Assembly: GCA_002315475.1 (NCBI GenBank)
Contig: DCGI01000005.1
Coordinates: 1 to 30,656, forward strand
Reading direction: 5' to 3'
DNA: 30,656 bases
DNA from: Christensenella sp. UBA1782
GTDB taxonomy: Bacteria; Bacillota; Clostridia; Christensenellales; DTU072
Shown here: one piece after another, positions 1 through 6,482 of the stretch
Layout: every line of letters starts with the position of its first letter
Position numbering within the stretch: position 1 is the stretch's first letter
Program-made: the position numbers and the translations under genes
The notes under the pieces: generated by a model
The model's input: only the letters and a program-made list of their open reading frames with translations
Told to the model about the DNA's origin: nothing
Database searches by the model: none

Positions 1-1562
1 AAAACGGGTGCGTCGTTAATACCGTCGCCGACGAAGATAACCTTCCCTTTTTTCCCCAAGAACTTTTCGAGCTCTTCCACTTTTTGATAGGGTAGTAGCT
101 CCGCTTTGACGTCGTCCGCTCCGATTTCTTCCGCCGCTTTTTGGGCTACGGAAAGGCGGTCGCCCGTCAAAAGAACAATCTTTTCGACGCCGGCTTTTCT
201 AAGCATGGAAACGGCATTTTGGGTTTCCTTCTTTAAGCAATCGGCAACCGTAATGTAACCTAAGCACTCGTCATCGGACGCTACGAAAACAACGGTTCCG
301 TATTCTCCGCTCGGAGGGGCGACGCCGTTTTTTTCGAGTAACGTTTTATTGCCGACGTAATACGTTTTTCCGTCGATTTTCCCTTCCATGCCATAGCCGG
401 AAAGCTCTCGAACGTCGCAGATTTTTTCGTCGGAAGTGATACCTTCGCAAGCTTGAACGATGCATTTGGCGATAGGGTGAGAAGAATACTTTTCCAGACT
501 TGCGGCTCGTTGCAGGAGTTCTTCTCGGTTGCCGCTTTCGGCGTGTATTTCGACGACGGAAAAGCGTCCTTCCGTCAAGGTTCCCGTTTTATCGAAAAGG
601 ACGGTTTTGACTTTGGAAAGGGTTTCCAATTCCTTCGCACCCTTGACGAGTATACCCGTTTTTGCGCATCCTCCGATACCGCCGAAAAAGGACAGCGGCA
701 CCGAAATGACTAAGGCGCAAGGACAGGAAACCACCAAAAATGTGCAGGCTCTTTTTATCCATTCCTGCCATACGTTCCAGTCGTTTATTCCCGTAAAAAG
801 CGGCGGAAGCAATGCAAGAAGTAAAGCCGAAATAACGACGACGGGCGTGTAATACTTTGCGAATTTTGCAATAAAATCTTCGCTTTTTGATTTTTTGTCG
901 GAGGCGTTTTCCACCATTTCCAAGATTTTCGAAACGGTTGTATTTTCAAAATCCGCCGTGGTTTCGATTTGCAGGCATCCGTTTAATACGATACATCCGC
1001 TCATGACGGTATCTCCTTGTTTTACGTCGGCGGGAAGGCTTTCTCCCGTCAGAGCCGAGGTGTCGAGGGAGGCGATTCCTTCGGTTACGATACCGTCGAG
1101 CGGAATTTTTTCTCCGGCTTTTACAAGAAGGATTTCGCCGATTTCCACTTCTTCGGGTTCTACGACGACCTCTTGATTATCCCGCAAAACCCTCGCTTCT
1201 TCGGGTTGTAATTCTAACAAACTTTGGATGGATTTTCGACTTTTTCCGACGGCGATACTCTGAAATAATTCTCCGATTTGATACAGAATCATGACGGCTA
1301 CCCCTTCGGGATATTCGCCTACGACAAACGCCCCGACGGTGGCGATCAGCATTAAAAGCCGCTCGTCTAATATTTGTCCTGTCAGCATGTGTTTGAAAGC
1401 CGAAAGAACAACGTCATATCCGATAACGGCGTAAGGAATTAAAAACAGCAAGAGGTTTGCCCAAAACGGCAACGAAACGAATTTTACGAGAAGATAGAAA
1501 GCAAGCCACAAAAAAACGGCTATCCCTGCCCGCCACGTCAGTTTTTTTTGGTTTTTCGTCAT
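1..1562 (-). CDS. cadA: CadA-like heavy-metal P1B-type ATPase, truncated by the window edge
   Basis: This is a membrane pump that uses ATP to export soft metal ions, probably Zn, Cd or Pb. Reading the minus strand from the ATG at 1562 gives 520 codons before the left edge. The key motifs are present: the intramembrane metal site SCPCALV with CPC at about residues 280-282, the phosphorylation motif DKTGTLTEG with Asp at about 324, the class-specific SSHPIAK, and the hinge GDGINDAP at the last visible residues. The text after CPC (ISVPLSFFGGIGG) resembles the Zn/Cd/Pb subgroup more than copper pumps, but the deciding last membrane helix is outside the window. There is no N-terminal HMA domain; a separate HMA gene lies 1 nt upstream. 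No ribosome binding site precedes the ATG, so translation is probably coupled to that gene. Confidence 0.93.
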   Translation of the reverse strand, partial: MTKNQKKLTWRAGIAVFLWLAFYLLVKFVSLPFWANLLLFLIPYAVIGYDVVLSAFKHMLTGQILDERLLMLIATVGAFVVGEYPEGVAVMILYQIGELFQSIAVGKSRKSIQSLLELQPEEARVLRDNQEVVVEPEEVEIGEILLVKAGEKIPLDGIVTEGIASLDTSALTGESLPADVKQGDTVMSGCIVLNGCLQIETTADFENTTVSKILEMVENASDKKSKSEDFIAKFAKYYTPVVVISALLLALLPPLFTGINDWNVWQEWIKRACTFLVVSCPCALVISVPLSFFGGIGGCAKTGILVKGAKELETLSKVKTVLFDKTGTLTEGRFSVVEIHAESGNREELLQRAASLEKYSSHPIAKCIVQACEGITSDEKICDVRELSGYGMEGKIDGKTYYVGNKTLLEKNGVAPPSGEYGTVVFVASDDECLGYITVADCLKKETQNAVSMLRKAGVEKIVLLTGDRLSVAQKAAEEIGADDVKAELLPYQKVEELEKFLGKKGKVIFVGDGINDAPV

Positions 1563-1563
1563 G

Positions 1564-1785
1564 TTATTTGATAAGGAGTTTGCAATCGGGTTCGATTTTT
1601 TTACAAATCTTGATTGTTTCCGCAACGATAGCGTCCATTTTGGTTTCGTCTCCGTCCAAAACGATTTTTTGCAGAAGGAAGTTCACTTTAACTTGGGTTA
1701 CGCCGTCGATTTTGGCGATGCCGTCCTCCATTTTTTGCGCACAATGCGCACAATCCAAGTTTTCGATACGCAATACCTTTTTCAT
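1564..1785 (-). CDS. Free-standing HMA-domain metal-binding protein
   Basis: This 73-residue cytoplasmic protein is a single heavy-metal-associated (ferredoxin-like) domain. It begins MKKVLRIENLDCAHCAQK, with the metal-binding CxxC in DCAHCA at residues 11-14, and the predicted beta-alpha-beta-beta-alpha-beta length fits one domain. The start at 1785 is chosen over an in-frame ATG at 1836 because GGAGG lies 5 nt upstream and the domain begins right there. In most CadA pumps this domain is fused to the N-terminus of the ATPase. Here it is a separate gene with the pump starting 1 nt after its stop, so it probably delivers metal to the pump or acts as its detached sensor domain. It is in an operon with the ArsR-type gene 16 nt upstream. 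Confidence 0.9.
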   Translation of the reverse strand: MKKVLRIENLDCAHCAQKMEDGIAKIDGVTQVKVNFLLQKIVLDGDETKMDAIVAETIKICKKIEPDCKLLIK

Positions 1786-1801
1786 GATAACCTCCGCCGT
1801 A

Positions 1802-2134
1802 TTATTGTTCTTCCGAAATATGTTCCAAACCTTCACCGATAATGGTTCGAACGTGATTGTCTGCTAAAAAATAGTAAATCGTTTTGCCCTCCCGACGGTT
1901 TGCCACCAAGTTGGCATCTTTTAATACTTTTAATTGGTGGGAGATGGCGGAGGGGCTCATGGAAAGCAGTTCTCCGATGGCGCATACGCATAGCTCTGCC
2001 TCAAAAAGGGAATATAGAATTTTCATCCTCGTACTGTCACCGAACAGCTTGAATAAATCGCTTAATTCCATTAAACGTTCGGTTTCCGGTAAACCTTCTC
2101 TTACTTTTTGCAGAATTTCGGTATGGTTATGCAC
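1802..2134 (-). CDS. ArsR/SmtB-family metal-responsive repressor
   Basis: This 110-residue winged-helix repressor should release DNA when it binds metal. The recognition helix region is SMSPSAISHQLKVLKDANLV (about 58-77). Two metal sites are visible. The alpha-3 CVC motif ELCVC (C49, C51) is the kind used by ArsR/CadC for soft metals. The alpha-5 set D92, H94, H105, E108 has exactly the +0, +2, +13, +16 spacing of the SmtB zinc site. The N-terminus has no Cys, so the full CadC alpha-3N site cannot form, although H2 and H4 are present. Translation starts at GTG, with GAGGAGG 4 nt upstream. It is the first gene of the operon with the HMA protein and the P-type ATPase, and two operator-like repeats sit just upstream. 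Zn/Cd sensing is inferred from the site geometry. Confidence 0.94.
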   Translation of the reverse strand: MHNHTEILQKVREGLPETERLMELSDLFKLFGDSTRMKILYSLFEAELCVCAIGELLSMSPSAISHQLKVLKDANLVANRREGKTIYYFLADNHVRTIIGEGLEHISEEQ

Positions 2135-2148
2135 GGCGCCTCCTCATT

Positions 2149-2178
2149 TGAACGGATATTCATTTGAATGTTCCTTCA
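2149..2178. promoter_or_regulatory. Two tandem ArsR/SmtB-type operators
   Basis: Two inverted repeats of the form TGAA-N6-TTCA lie at 2149-2162 and 2165-2178, with centres 16 bp apart. The second extends to perfect 9-bp arms (2160-2168 and 2175-2183). TGAA-N6-TTCA is the core of known SmtB/CzrA sites. They cover the -10 box, the predicted start of transcription and the first part of the leader, which fits repression by the adjacent ArsR-type protein. Confidence 0.8.
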
Positions 2179-2179
2179 A

Positions 2180-2208
2180 ATGATACACCGTTTCGGAAAA
2201 AATGTCAA
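2180..2208 (-). promoter_or_regulatory. Promoter of the metal-resistance operon
   Basis: On the minus strand TTGACA (2208-2203) is followed by a 17-bp spacer and TATCAT (2185-2180). The -10 box lies inside the right arm of the second operator-like repeat. Confidence 0.85.
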
Positions 2209-2234
2209 GTAAAATTTTTTATTCGGAAGAAGAA

Positions 2235-2275
2235 ACGGGGGCGAAAACCTTTTACCAAAATGTTTTCGCCCCCGT
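2235..2275. repeat. Strong 14-bp inverted repeat in intergenic DNA
   Basis: The arms ACGGGGGCGAAAAC (2235-2248) and GTTTTCGCCCCCGT (2262-2275) match perfectly around a 13-nt loop. No T-tract follows on either side, and no gene is known to end here: the flanking genes both point away. It is therefore not an ordinary terminator. Confidence 0.75.
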
Positions 2276-2299
2276 CCCCCCACTTTCGAAAAGAGAGGT

Positions 2300-2320
2300 G
2301 CGGGGAGAACTTCTCCCCGC
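2300..2320. repeat. Second intergenic palindrome
   Basis: GCGGGGAGAA and TTCTCCCCGC form perfect 10-bp arms around a single base. Imperfect AGAGG/CCTCT flanks extend the symmetry. It lies 24 bp from the previous inverted repeat and upstream of the exonuclease promoter. The pair could belong to a dispersed intergenic repeat family. Confidence 0.65.
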
Positions 2321-2352
2321 CGCCCCTCTTTCTTCCTTTTTGCAAAAAATGT

Positions 2353-2381
2353 TTGCAAAAAGTATCCGTTCTTGTTATAAT
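2353..2381 (+). promoter_or_regulatory. Promoter of the exonuclease gene
   Basis: TTGCAA (2353-2358), 17 bp, then TATAAT (2376-2381). The predicted transcript start is near 2388, about 6 nt before the ATG at 2394, which leaves no room for a normal ribosome binding site. Confidence 0.7.
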
Positions 2382-2393
2382 GCTTTTGACTCT

Positions 2394-3032
2394 ATGAATT
2401 TTTTATTTTTTGACATCGAATCGGCGAATTGTTATGAAAACAAGGGGAAACTTTTCAGTTTCGGCTACGTTTTATGCAATGCGCAGGGAGACATTTTGGA
2501 ACAGGGGGATATAGTCATGAATCCCGAGTCCCGTTTTGATCCGTTCGTCAGAAAAAATATGATAGGGTATCCTTTGGAAGAAATCAAGACCAAACCGACT
2601 TTCCCGACCTTTTATCCCGACATTCAAAAGCTTTTTCAAGACACCATAGCTATCGGGTTCGACGTAGAGCGGGACGTGAAATATATTTTGGACGATTGCA
2701 GACGTTATCGGCTTTTTCCTTTTTCCATAGAATATTTGGATTTACGGGCGGTTATTCTTGCCGTAACGGGCAGTCAATCGCAAAAACTTTCCGTTGAATA
2801 CGAAAAAAGAAAGGGCGTAGCTCCCGCCATTCTGCACAGAAGCGACGCCGATGCCCTTTTGACGTACGAATTGGGTTTGGCACTTTGCGCCGAGCAAGGA
2901 ATTTCCTTGCCCGCTTTCGTTTCCGAGTTTGAAAAACTGTTAGGCAAGAGTGAGGAGTTTACCGTAAACATTCGGAAACCCGTCAAGCCCAAGCCGCCTT
3001 TTAAGAGGATTAAAAAACAAGTGAAAAAATAA
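2394..3032 (+). CDS. DnaQ-like DEDDh 3'-5' exonuclease
   Basis: This 212-residue protein has the RNase T/DnaQ fold motifs in order: FDIES with D7 and E9, GFDVERDVK with D94, and HRSDADA with H148 and D153. The His five residues before the last Asp makes it the DEDDh type. It probably removes nucleotides from DNA or RNA 3' ends in the cytoplasm; the substrate cannot be told. The C-terminus is basic and Lys/Pro-rich (residues about 190-212), possibly for nucleic acid contact. The start at 2394 is chosen because the first motif begins 5 residues later and the longer frame reads through the palindromes. There is no Shine-Dalgarno sequence. The last 23 nt overlap the convergent rhamnosidase gene. 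Confidence 0.87.
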   Translation: MNFLFFDIESANCYENKGKLFSFGYVLCNAQGDILEQGDIVMNPESRFDPFVRKNMIGYPLEEIKTKPTFPTFYPDIQKLFQDTIAIGFDVERDVKYILDDCRRYRLFPFSIEYLDLRAVILAVTGSQSQKLSVEYEKRKGVAPAILHRSDADALLTYELGLALCAEQGISLPAFVSEFEKLLGKSEEFTVNIRKPVKPKPPFKRIKKQVKK

Positions 3033-5166
3033 TTTCTCCGTTTTCGTCTTTTCGCGTTACGCGAGCGTTACCGAAATCGAATTCCGCCGAAATATTTTCG
3101 GGGAGTTTGACGCGATATTCCGCTTTGTCGCCCTCCGATTTCCAACGGACGGTAATGCCGTCGTAAGTTCCCGAAAGTTCTCGTACGATGCCTTCCCGCT
3201 CTAAATACGGTCGCAACAAGACCGCCTCCCGCATGGGTTTGCCTTCGACGGGTGCGATGCCGAGCGCATAGCGAAAAACCCATCCGATGCAAGCACCGAA
3301 GGAGTAGTGATTATAGCTGTTCATGGAAGCCGATTGGAAAGGATCTTCCAGTTCTTTGCGGTAGCCGTCCCACCGTTCCCAAACGGTCGTGGCGCCGTTT
3401 TCGACGGTATATCCCCACGACGGGAAACGTTTTTCGGTCAGCAATCGGTACGCAAGGTCGCTTCTTCCCATTTCGGTAAGGACGGGCAGAAGATAGCGTG
3501 TCCCGATAAAACCGGTAGCAAGAAGGTGATCGTTCTCGGCAAGTTTCCGTTCTAAGTTTTCCCGAATTTCGTCATAAGACGCAAAGCCGAAAGCGGCGGC
3601 AAGGACGTAAGCGGTTTGGGTATCGTTGGCGATTTTTCCGTTTTTGAAATACTTATTTTTTAAGGCAACGACGATTTTTTCGGCGAGGTCGGCATATTTT
3701 TGTTCCTCTTTGTCGCCGAGTATTTTACACATTTTTGCGACCAAAGCGGTACTGTATGCAAAGTAGGCGGTGGCGATGTAGCCCTTATCGGTTTCTTCGC
3801 CTATGCTCAGCCAATCGCCGAATCCTACGGCGGGACGAAGGAGCTTCACGCTTCTTTTTTTGCAAAACGCAATCCAGCGTTTGCAGGCGGAAAGATTGTC
3901 TTGCAAAATGCGTTTGTCGCCGTATACGGCATAGTGTTCGTAAGGAATCACGCAGACGGCGTCTCCCCATGCCGGACTGGTACTGAGGATGGCGGGGAAA
4001 CGCAAGTGGGGCGCAACGTTGATAACGCCGCCGTTTCGCTGTTGTGCGTCGCGAATATCGGTCATGTATTTTTCGTAGAACTCTTTACTGTCGCAGAGGT
4101 ACATTGCCGTCGGGCAGAAAACCTGTGCGTCCGCCGTCCAACCGAGTCGTTCGTCCCGTTGCGGGCAGTCGGTCGGGACGGATACGAAATTACTTCTCAG
4201 TCCCCAAACCACGTTGGAAAAAATTTGATTAAGAAGGGGATTCGAGGAGGTTAGTTTTCCGTTTTCCCGTAAATCGTTATGAATGGCAAGACCGACGATT
4301 TGGGTAACCTCCGCACTGCCTTCGAGTACCGTAACTTCTATATATCGGAATCCATGATAGGTAAAGGTCGGTTGAAAAATTTCTTCCCCTTCCCCTTTCA
4401 AAACGACGTAGTCGGTACAACGGGCGTTCCGCAGATTTTCGGTATATACTTTACCGTCCTTGCCGAGAATTTCGGCGTAACGGAAGCGGATTTTTGCACC
4501 CTTTGTGCCATGCAGAACGGCTCGAATCACGCCGGCGAAATTTTGTTGCGTATCCCATAAATCTTCTCCGATTTTTCGGGCGGGAAGTTCTTCGCAAAGG
4601 CGAACGCGCTCGCAACGTTCTTTTTCCAAGCGGAAAGAATAAACGTCGGGCAGGACAACGACCTTTTCGGTGTAGGAAGGTTCTATGCGTAAATCTCTCG
4701 TTTCTCCGTACAGGATATCCCCGACAAGCACTTGCCCGAAACAACCTTTCCAAGAAGAATCGGTCACGAGGGTTTCTTCCGTACCGTCCTCGTAGGTCAG
4801 GACGAGTTTTGCCCACAGCTTTAACGGATAGCTTCCGTAACGATTTCGAAGCGACCAACAGATTTTTCCCGTATACCATCCGTCGGCAAGATGAACGTCC
4901 AATACGTTACGTTCCCGAATTTTGTCGGTCAGGTCGAATTCGCAATAGGGAATACGCTTTTTATAATTCGTCCAACCCGGCGACAAAATATCCCGATCCC
5001 ATTCTTCTCCGTTTAGATACCCTTTGAAAATGCCGAGAGAAGAAACCGAAAGAACGGCTTTTTTTATTCTTTTCGAAACGGAAAATTCCTTTCGAAAACA
5101 GGGACATTGGGTGCCGTGAAGGGCAAATTTAGATACCTTTTTTGTGGGTAATGCTATCCAACTCAT
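3010..5166 (-). CDS. Alpha-L-rhamnosidase, GH78 family
   Basis: This 718-residue glycoside hydrolase is expected to cleave terminal alpha-L-rhamnose from oligosaccharides or plant glycosides. It has no signal peptide, so it should act in the cytoplasm on imported sugars. Domains in order are an N-terminal beta-sandwich with LGIFKGYLNGE (about 30-190), a linker beta domain (about 205-300), an (alpha/alpha)6 barrel (about 310-640) and a C-terminal beta domain. The GH78 signature CPQRDERLGWTADAQVF is at 334-350, with E339 and D346 as likely active-site acids. TTVWERWDG at 593-601 supplies a further candidate, E597. The first N-terminal domain seen in larger GH78 enzymes is missing. AAGGAG lies 6 nt before the ATG. 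It is the second gene after a membrane-anchored protein, 22 nt apart. Confidence 0.93.
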   Translation of the reverse strand: MSWIALPTKKVSKFALHGTQCPCFRKEFSVSKRIKKAVLSVSSLGIFKGYLNGEEWDRDILSPGWTNYKKRIPYCEFDLTDKIRERNVLDVHLADGWYTGKICWSLRNRYGSYPLKLWAKLVLTYEDGTEETLVTDSSWKGCFGQVLVGDILYGETRDLRIEPSYTEKVVVLPDVYSFRLEKERCERVRLCEELPARKIGEDLWDTQQNFAGVIRAVLHGTKGAKIRFRYAEILGKDGKVYTENLRNARCTDYVVLKGEGEEIFQPTFTYHGFRYIEVTVLEGSAEVTQIVGLAIHNDLRENGKLTSSNPLLNQIFSNVVWGLRSNFVSVPTDCPQRDERLGWTADAQVFCPTAMYLCDSKEFYEKYMTDIRDAQQRNGGVINVAPHLRFPAILSTSPAWGDAVCVIPYEHYAVYGDKRILQDNLSACKRWIAFCKKRSVKLLRPAVGFGDWLSIGEETDKGYIATAYFAYSTALVAKMCKILGDKEEQKYADLAEKIVVALKNKYFKNGKIANDTQTAYVLAAAFGFASYDEIRENLERKLAENDHLLATGFIGTRYLLPVLTEMGRSDLAYRLLTEKRFPSWGYTVENGATTVWERWDGYRKELEDPFQSASMNSYNHYSFGACIGWVFRYALGIAPVEGKPMREAVLLRPYLEREGIVRELSGTYDGITVRWKSEGDKAEYRVKLPENISAEFDFGNARVTRKDENGEIIFSLVF

Positions 5167-5188
5167 TTTTTACTCCTTACAGGGTTCG

Positions 5189-6166
5189 TTATGACAAAGC
5201 GATTTCTTTGATTTCGATAAAATCGCTGTATGCTTCGGGTTGCAGATATTCTTCGTCGTAGTGGAAATAGGTGACGAAGTCTATATTAAGTGCAACACCG
5301 CCTTGAATTTTTTCGACGCTGTCGAAATAGCGGAAACAGCCGTTATCCCAGATTTCGATGGTTTCGACGATAGAGGTGTATTTGGCGTTTTTCATAAGGG
5401 AAGAACCCGCTCGAACGTTAGCGATGGTCTTTTCCGAAGTTTTGGGGTTTGCGGCGTCCAGTTCCAATTCTATGGTGTAATAGCCTTCTTCCTCGTCATA
5501 AAAGATGTTTGCCGACAGTACGGTATCGGTGTCGATGATGAGGTCGGTTTGGTAATAATCGTCCGCTTGCGAAGGGTGAAAAACCGCTTGGGCTTCTTCT
5601 TGGGGATAGCCGGAAACGAGGCTTGTCCAATCGGTTTCCGCTTCGAGAATAATCGTTTTTTCTTCGTCGATAGTCAAGGTCGGATGCAAAGCTCTTTCGG
5701 CATACGTATACGTCATTTCGGTATTGGTGTACTTGCGCAGGGAGAAATCCGTCGTGACGGGATCCATCATTTTTTTGAGGAAGCCGATGTCGCCCGGTGC
5801 GGAGTACTCCGTATAGTAATACTCGTTTCCCGTTTTCAACAGATGACGATAGCCGTAGACGGGCAGGGACATGGTTTCGGTTAAGCTGGTTACGAAATAG
5901 GCGCAGCGGTCACAATTTTTGAAAGAAAGGTTTGCGGTATCGTACATATAGCAGGCAAGCTCTATCCATTCTTCGTCGGTTCTTTCTTCGGACAAATCGA
6001 TTTCTCGATCGAAGGCGTTTGCGTACAGGGGTTTATCGGGAACGAGGGTAACTTGTTTATTGGGAGAAAGGGAATCGCCAAAAGCATAAAAAATCGTTCC
6101 GACCAGACAAAGTATCACGAAGATACTGAGGGCGGCGGCAAGTTTTTTCGTATTCAAATATTCCAT
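5189..6166 (-). CDS. Membrane-anchored or secreted protein of unknown function
   Basis: This 325-residue protein was not recognised. Residues about 8-29 form one hydrophobic segment after two lysines, without a lipobox Cys, so it is either a signal anchor or a signal peptide. The rest is acidic, rich in Tyr and Thr and probably beta-rich (for example YYTEYS, YYTIELELDA). It has one CDRC pair near residue 80 and no catalytic motif I can name. The start at 6166 is preferred to the longer open frame from 6397, because GAGG lies at 6175-6178 and a good promoter sits between the two starts. It is co-transcribed with the GH78 gene 22 nt downstream, which suggests, without proving, a link to glycan use. 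Confidence 0.78.
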   Translation of the reverse strand: MEYLNTKKLAAALSIFVILCLVGTIFYAFGDSLSPNKQVTLVPDKPLYANAFDREIDLSEERTDEEWIELACYMYDTANLSFKNCDRCAYFVTSLTETMSLPVYGYRHLLKTGNEYYYTEYSAPGDIGFLKKMMDPVTTDFSLRKYTNTEMTYTYAERALHPTLTIDEEKTIILEAETDWTSLVSGYPQEEAQAVFHPSQADDYYQTDLIIDTDTVLSANIFYDEEEGYYTIELELDAANPKTSEKTIANVRAGSSLMKNAKYTSIVETIEIWDNGCFRYFDSVEKIQGGVALNIDFVTYFHYDEEYLQPEAYSDFIEIKEIALS

Positions 6167-6206
6167 AAAATAAACCTCGTTGCGGTGAACCTTGTTTTTC
6201 GGTACT

Positions 6207-6235
6207 ATTATAGCGAAAAAATGCGATTTCGTCAA
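6207..6235 (-). promoter_or_regulatory. Promoter of the membrane protein-rhamnosidase operon
   Basis: On the minus strand TTGACG (6235-6230), 17 bp, TATAAT (6212-6207). It gives a leader of about 35 nt that contains GAGG. The rest of the divergent gap 6167-6482 holds the opposing promoter and nothing else I recognise. Confidence 0.82.
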
Positions 6236-6414
6236 GACGGTACTTTGAGGGAGAAGGCACCGGTTGTTCATCGAATTTTTATCGCAGTCGGCTTTTGCCT
6301 TGGTGCGAAAAAATTTTTTTCGATGAAGTGCCTCGCCAAAGGAAGGAAATTTTCCCGAAACGAAGGGTTTTTCCAATAAAAAACGTGAGATTCGCATGAA
6401 ATTTTTTTTATGGA

Positions 6415-6443
6415 TTGACGGTTTGCCGTAAATATGATATTAT
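6415..6443 (+). promoter_or_regulatory. Promoter of the giant lipoprotein gene
   Basis: TTGACG (6415-6420), 17 bp, TATTAT (6438-6443) in a very AT-rich tract. A TATAAT at 6441-6446 is an alternative -10 box but would need a 20-bp spacer. Confidence 0.65.
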
Positions 6444-6482
6444 AATATTTGTATAATTTTATATATACGAGGTTTGGTTTCT

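Noticed and set aside
1..1562. Copper-type P-type ATPase (CopA)
   Set aside because: The helix after CPC and the ArsR/SmtB-type regulator fit the Zn/Cd/Pb group better, although the deciding last helix is off the window.
2235..2320. Bidirectional terminator
   Set aside because: Both neighbouring genes are transcribed away from this site, and neither palindrome is followed by a T-tract.
6167..6397. N-terminal extension of the membrane-anchored protein
   Set aside because: The extension crosses a good promoter and precedes the signal segment; GAGG supports the start at 6166.
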